A DNA stretch of 64,000 nucleotides, from contig JALONQ010000009.1 of NCBI GenBank assembly GCA_025454835.1, forward strand, positions 1 to 64,000, in the 5' to 3' direction. Each line of letters begins with the position of its first letter. Position 1 is the stretch's first letter. The position numbers and the translations under genes are program-made. Below are positions 62,015-64,000 of this stretch, piece after piece. Below the pieces are notes generated by a model. It did not search any database. It worked only from the letters and a program-made list of their open reading frames with translations, and was not told the DNA's origin. This stretch comes from Bacteroidota bacterium (GTDB taxonomy: Bacteria > Bacteroidota > Ignavibacteria > UBA10030).

Positions 62015-63787
62015 CTAACGACGAGGCCTCGCCTCGCTGACCAGTAACCGCCCGGAAACACCAGACAACCGTATCTCCACGCCGGCCGCCGTCGCCGAGA
62101 AGAGCTCTCCGGTGAGAGCGTCTTTCCATTGACCGCGGAGAGGGAGTTGGGTGGAGATGTCGGCGCCGCGGTTGAGTACAACCACCACCTCGTTCGCTTC
62201 GCCCGCCCGCCCGAAGGCATAGACATCTCCGTCTGCTTTGACCGTTGAATAGCTGCCCCGCCGGAGGGGCTCCAAACGGTTTCGCAGGCCGATGATCGTC
62301 TGATACCAGGCAAACATCTCCCGGTCGAACGTCACCGGATCAGGCGCCTGCGCCGTGCCGTCGAACCGCGTCGCCTCCGGCTCATACGTCAGGTCGTCCC
62401 ACACCATCGGCTTCCGGTCGTCGGGGTCGTCGGCCCCCCACATGCCGGCCTCCGAGCCGTAGTAGACCATCGGCGCGCCGACGTAGGACATCTGAAAGAG
62501 CCGGATCAGCCGCTGCAGGCGGTGGTGGGCAGGCCCCGGCCTTCGCGTGTCATAGGAGGGATTGTTCCGGGGGCCGTTCAGGTTGTCGAAGCGCCGGCCG
62601 GGATTCTTGATCATCGACGCCAACCGGTCGGTGTCGTGGCTGTCGATCAGGTTCTGCAGCACCTCGTTGATCTCGGGCGCATAGTCGGCGCGCACGGCCG
62701 CCAGGACGCTGTCAAACTGAGCCGCGTCGATGTCCCGGTCGATGAAGAAATCGACCGTCGCATATGCGAAGCGGTAGTTCATCACCGCGTCGAACTGGTC
62801 GCCCCCCAGCCAGTGCGAGGCATCGTCCCAGATCTCACCGATGATGATCGCTTCGGGATTGATCGACTTGACGAGCGTCCTCCACTCTCTCCAGAAGACG
62901 CTCGACACTTCGTTCGCCACGTCCAACCGCCAGCCATCGATGCCGTCCGATGGATCGCCGTCGCCGTTCGGGTCCATCCATCGCTTCGTGATGTTGAAGA
63001 AATACTGCCGCACCGGATGGACGAAGCCGAGAGAATCCTCGTGGAACTCGGGCAGCGTCTTGTGGTCCCACCAGCCCTTGTAGTCGAACTCGTTCTCAGT
63101 CGTCGCCGGGTCATCCCATTTCCTCACATCGTACCAGTCCACGTACGGAGAGCTCCGCTGGTTCTTTACGATATCCTGAAAGGCCCAGAACTCCGTTCCG
63201 CTGTGGTTAAAGACCCCGTCAACGACGACCCGCATGCCGCGCGCGTGGGCCCCTTCGATGAGACGCAGGAACGTCCGGTCGGCCGCCGTCCAGGTCCAGC
63301 TGGACGGGTCGTCCGTCTCGCGCTCGATGGCATGTAGGTCGCCATCGCGGTCCGGGCCGAAGTTGTTGTCGATGTGATGATAGCTCGAGGCGTCGTATTT
63401 GTGGAGCGACACCCCCTCAAACACCGGATTGAAGTAGAGTGCGTTGACGCCGAGGTCCTTGAGGTAGTCAAGCTTCTCGATGACGCCGATCAGATCGCCA
63501 CCGTAGCGGCGGTCGAACACGTTCTGATAGAACAGTGCATCGTGCTTCCGCTCCCATGGTTGCAGGCGGTACCAGTCCGACGTCCACGAAGAGACCTGCC
63601 ACGAACGTCCCGGTGGAACGCGCACCTCTTCTGCGGTGGGGTCGTTCTTCGGATCGCCGTTGCGGAATCGTTCCGGGAAGATCTGATACCAGACCGCATC
63701 GCGGGCCCAGGTCGGGACTTTGATCTGCGGAGTGAGGGTGGCGCTGAACAGAATGATGGTGGAGATGAGAAGGAATAGACGGGTCAT
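62015..63787 (-). CDS. Secreted GH13 alpha-amylase/neopullulanase-type glycosidase
   Basis: A 590-residue exported enzyme: signal peptide (MTRLFLLISTIILFSATLT), then AVWYQIFPERFRNGDP opening the GH13 barrel. Conserved regions: GVFNHSG (region I), GWRLDVANEV with nucleophile Asp (region II), IIGEIWDDASHW with catalytic Glu (region III) and IDSHDTDRL (region IV, transition-state Asp). A C-terminal beta domain closes the protein. The FPERF opening and the region II/III spacing fit cyclomaltodextrinase/neopullulanase or maltogenic enzymes. No T9SS tail, so it is likely periplasmic. Starch-utilisation partners (SusC/D) are not in view. Confidence 0.92.
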   Translation of the reverse strand: MTRLFLLISTIILFSATLTPQIKVPTWARDAVWYQIFPERFRNGDPKNDPTAEEVRVPPGRSWQVSSWTSDWYRLQPWERKHDALFYQNVFDRRYGGDLIGVIEKLDYLKDLGVNALYFNPVFEGVSLHKYDASSYHHIDNNFGPDRDGDLHAIERETDDPSSWTWTAADRTFLRLIEGAHARGMRVVVDGVFNHSGTEFWAFQDIVKNQRSSPYVDWYDVRKWDDPATTENEFDYKGWWDHKTLPEFHEDSLGFVHPVRQYFFNITKRWMDPNGDGDPSDGIDGWRLDVANEVSSVFWREWRTLVKSINPEAIIIGEIWDDASHWLGGDQFDAVMNYRFAYATVDFFIDRDIDAAQFDSVLAAVRADYAPEINEVLQNLIDSHDTDRLASMIKNPGRRFDNLNGPRNNPSYDTRRPGPAHHRLQRLIRLFQMSYVGAPMVYYGSEAGMWGADDPDDRKPMVWDDLTYEPEATRFDGTAQAPDPVTFDREMFAWYQTIIGLRNRLEPLRRGSYSTVKADGDVYAFGRAGEANEVVVVLNRGADISTQLPLRGQWKDALTGELFSATAAGVEIRLSGVSGRLLVSEARPRR

Positions 63788-63809
63788 AAGGTGATTGTCG
63801 GATAGAAAA

Positions 63810-63907
63810 GATGAACGCAGATGACGCAGAAAGAAGGGATAATCGCTGATTTGGAGTCTTGATCTGCGACCATCAAATGTTTCAGCGTTATCAGCGTTCT
63901 CGCTTTC
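63810..63907. repeat. Inverted repeat (element F), close relative of element E
   Basis: Begins GAACGCAGATGACGCAGAAA and ends with TTTCAGCG...CAGCGTTCTCGC. The centre GATAATCGCTGAT and TGATCTGCGACCATC aligns with element E at 59636. It fills the gap between the amylase start and the next minus-strand gene. Confidence 0.8.
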
Positions 63908-63908
63908 T

Positions 63909-64000
63909 CTATGTCTCGGTTTCCACCGGCGGAGGGGGGAGGCGCCGAATGCGGACGGTCTCGACGACGTTCTGTTCGACCTTTTCGGCGATGAACTCGG
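63909..64000 (-). CDS. C-terminal fragment of an unidentified gene
   Basis: On the minus strand an open frame enters from the window edge and reads EFIAEKVEQNVVETVRIRRL, then a proline run and VETET before TAG (63909-63911). The mix of beta-strand-like sequence and an acidic/proline tail could be the end of a CorC/HlyC-type transporter-associated domain, but this is a guess. The start is outside the window. Confidence 0.5.
   Translation of the reverse strand, partial: EFIAEKVEQNVVETVRIRRLPPPPVETET

Overview
The window looks like chromosomal DNA of a GC-rich member of the Bacteroidota, most likely near the Kapabacteria/Ignavibacteria/Chlorobi branch. The evidence is as follows. Two secreted proteins end in type IX secretion (T9SS) C-terminal domains with the NYPNPFN motif typical of that branch. 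There is a gliding-type (GldA/F/G-like) ABC transporter set and a DUF6588 protein. A promoter of the Bacteroidota form TTG-N20-TAnnTTTG is visible. A triple parvulin/MoxR gene order is present, which I recall from Bacteroidota. No rRNA, tRNA, CRISPR array, insertion sequence or prophage was seen. The lineage call is inference.

Layout. 1-18 kb: housekeeping and envelope genes, namely the tail of a probable zinc-ribbon protein, a CaCA cation exchanger, HtpX, a secreted S9 peptidase, a GNAT acetyltransferase, a Lon-like protease abutting a K+ channel, a KefB-type antiporter, TypA/BipA, a DUF6588 protein, a nitrilase and a nitroreductase. 18.5-23.6 kb: Mfd and an outer-membrane barrel candidate. 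23.6-28.8 kb: a cluster resembling the hydroquinone/quinone-resistance (mhq/cat) regulon of Bacillus, with a MarR regulator, an FMN reductase, a DoxX remnant, a small YciI-like protein, a ring-cleaving VOC dioxygenase, an MhqD-like esterase, a second VOC gene broken by an in-frame TGA, and YceI. 28.9-37.6 kb: a CDF metal transporter, a DUF5009-type acyltransferase, a discoidin/FG-GAP T9SS cargo, a lipoprotein built of histidine heptads, an anion transporter and a VanX-type dipeptidase. 37.7-47.9 kb: one tight minus-strand operon of three periplasmic parvulin proteins, MoxR, a T9SS subtilase, a vWA membrane protein and an esterase. 48.1-57.4 kb: GldA/F/G-like transporter with DUF4340, two cold-shock genes, and a DUF4159/DUF4175 pair. 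57.6-64 kb: SRAP, DUF72, a LuxR-type response regulator next to a CPA1 antiporter, a secreted GH13 amylase, and the tail of an unidentified gene.

The most unusual structural signal is intergenic. At least twelve arrays of degenerate heptanucleotide tandem repeats fill gaps between genes, several running exactly into a start or stop codon. A related set of 80-110 bp inverted repeats with roughly 9-nt periodicity in the arms lies mostly in gaps between co-directional genes. One 140-bp element occurs twice, each time supplying the stop codon of the upstream gene. These do not look like CRISPRs or insertion sequences and may be a genome-wide family of intercistronic elements.

Limits: everything was read by eye. 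Family names rest on recognised motifs, not on searches, and start codons are judged from signal peptides, Shine-Dalgarno-like sequences and overlaps.
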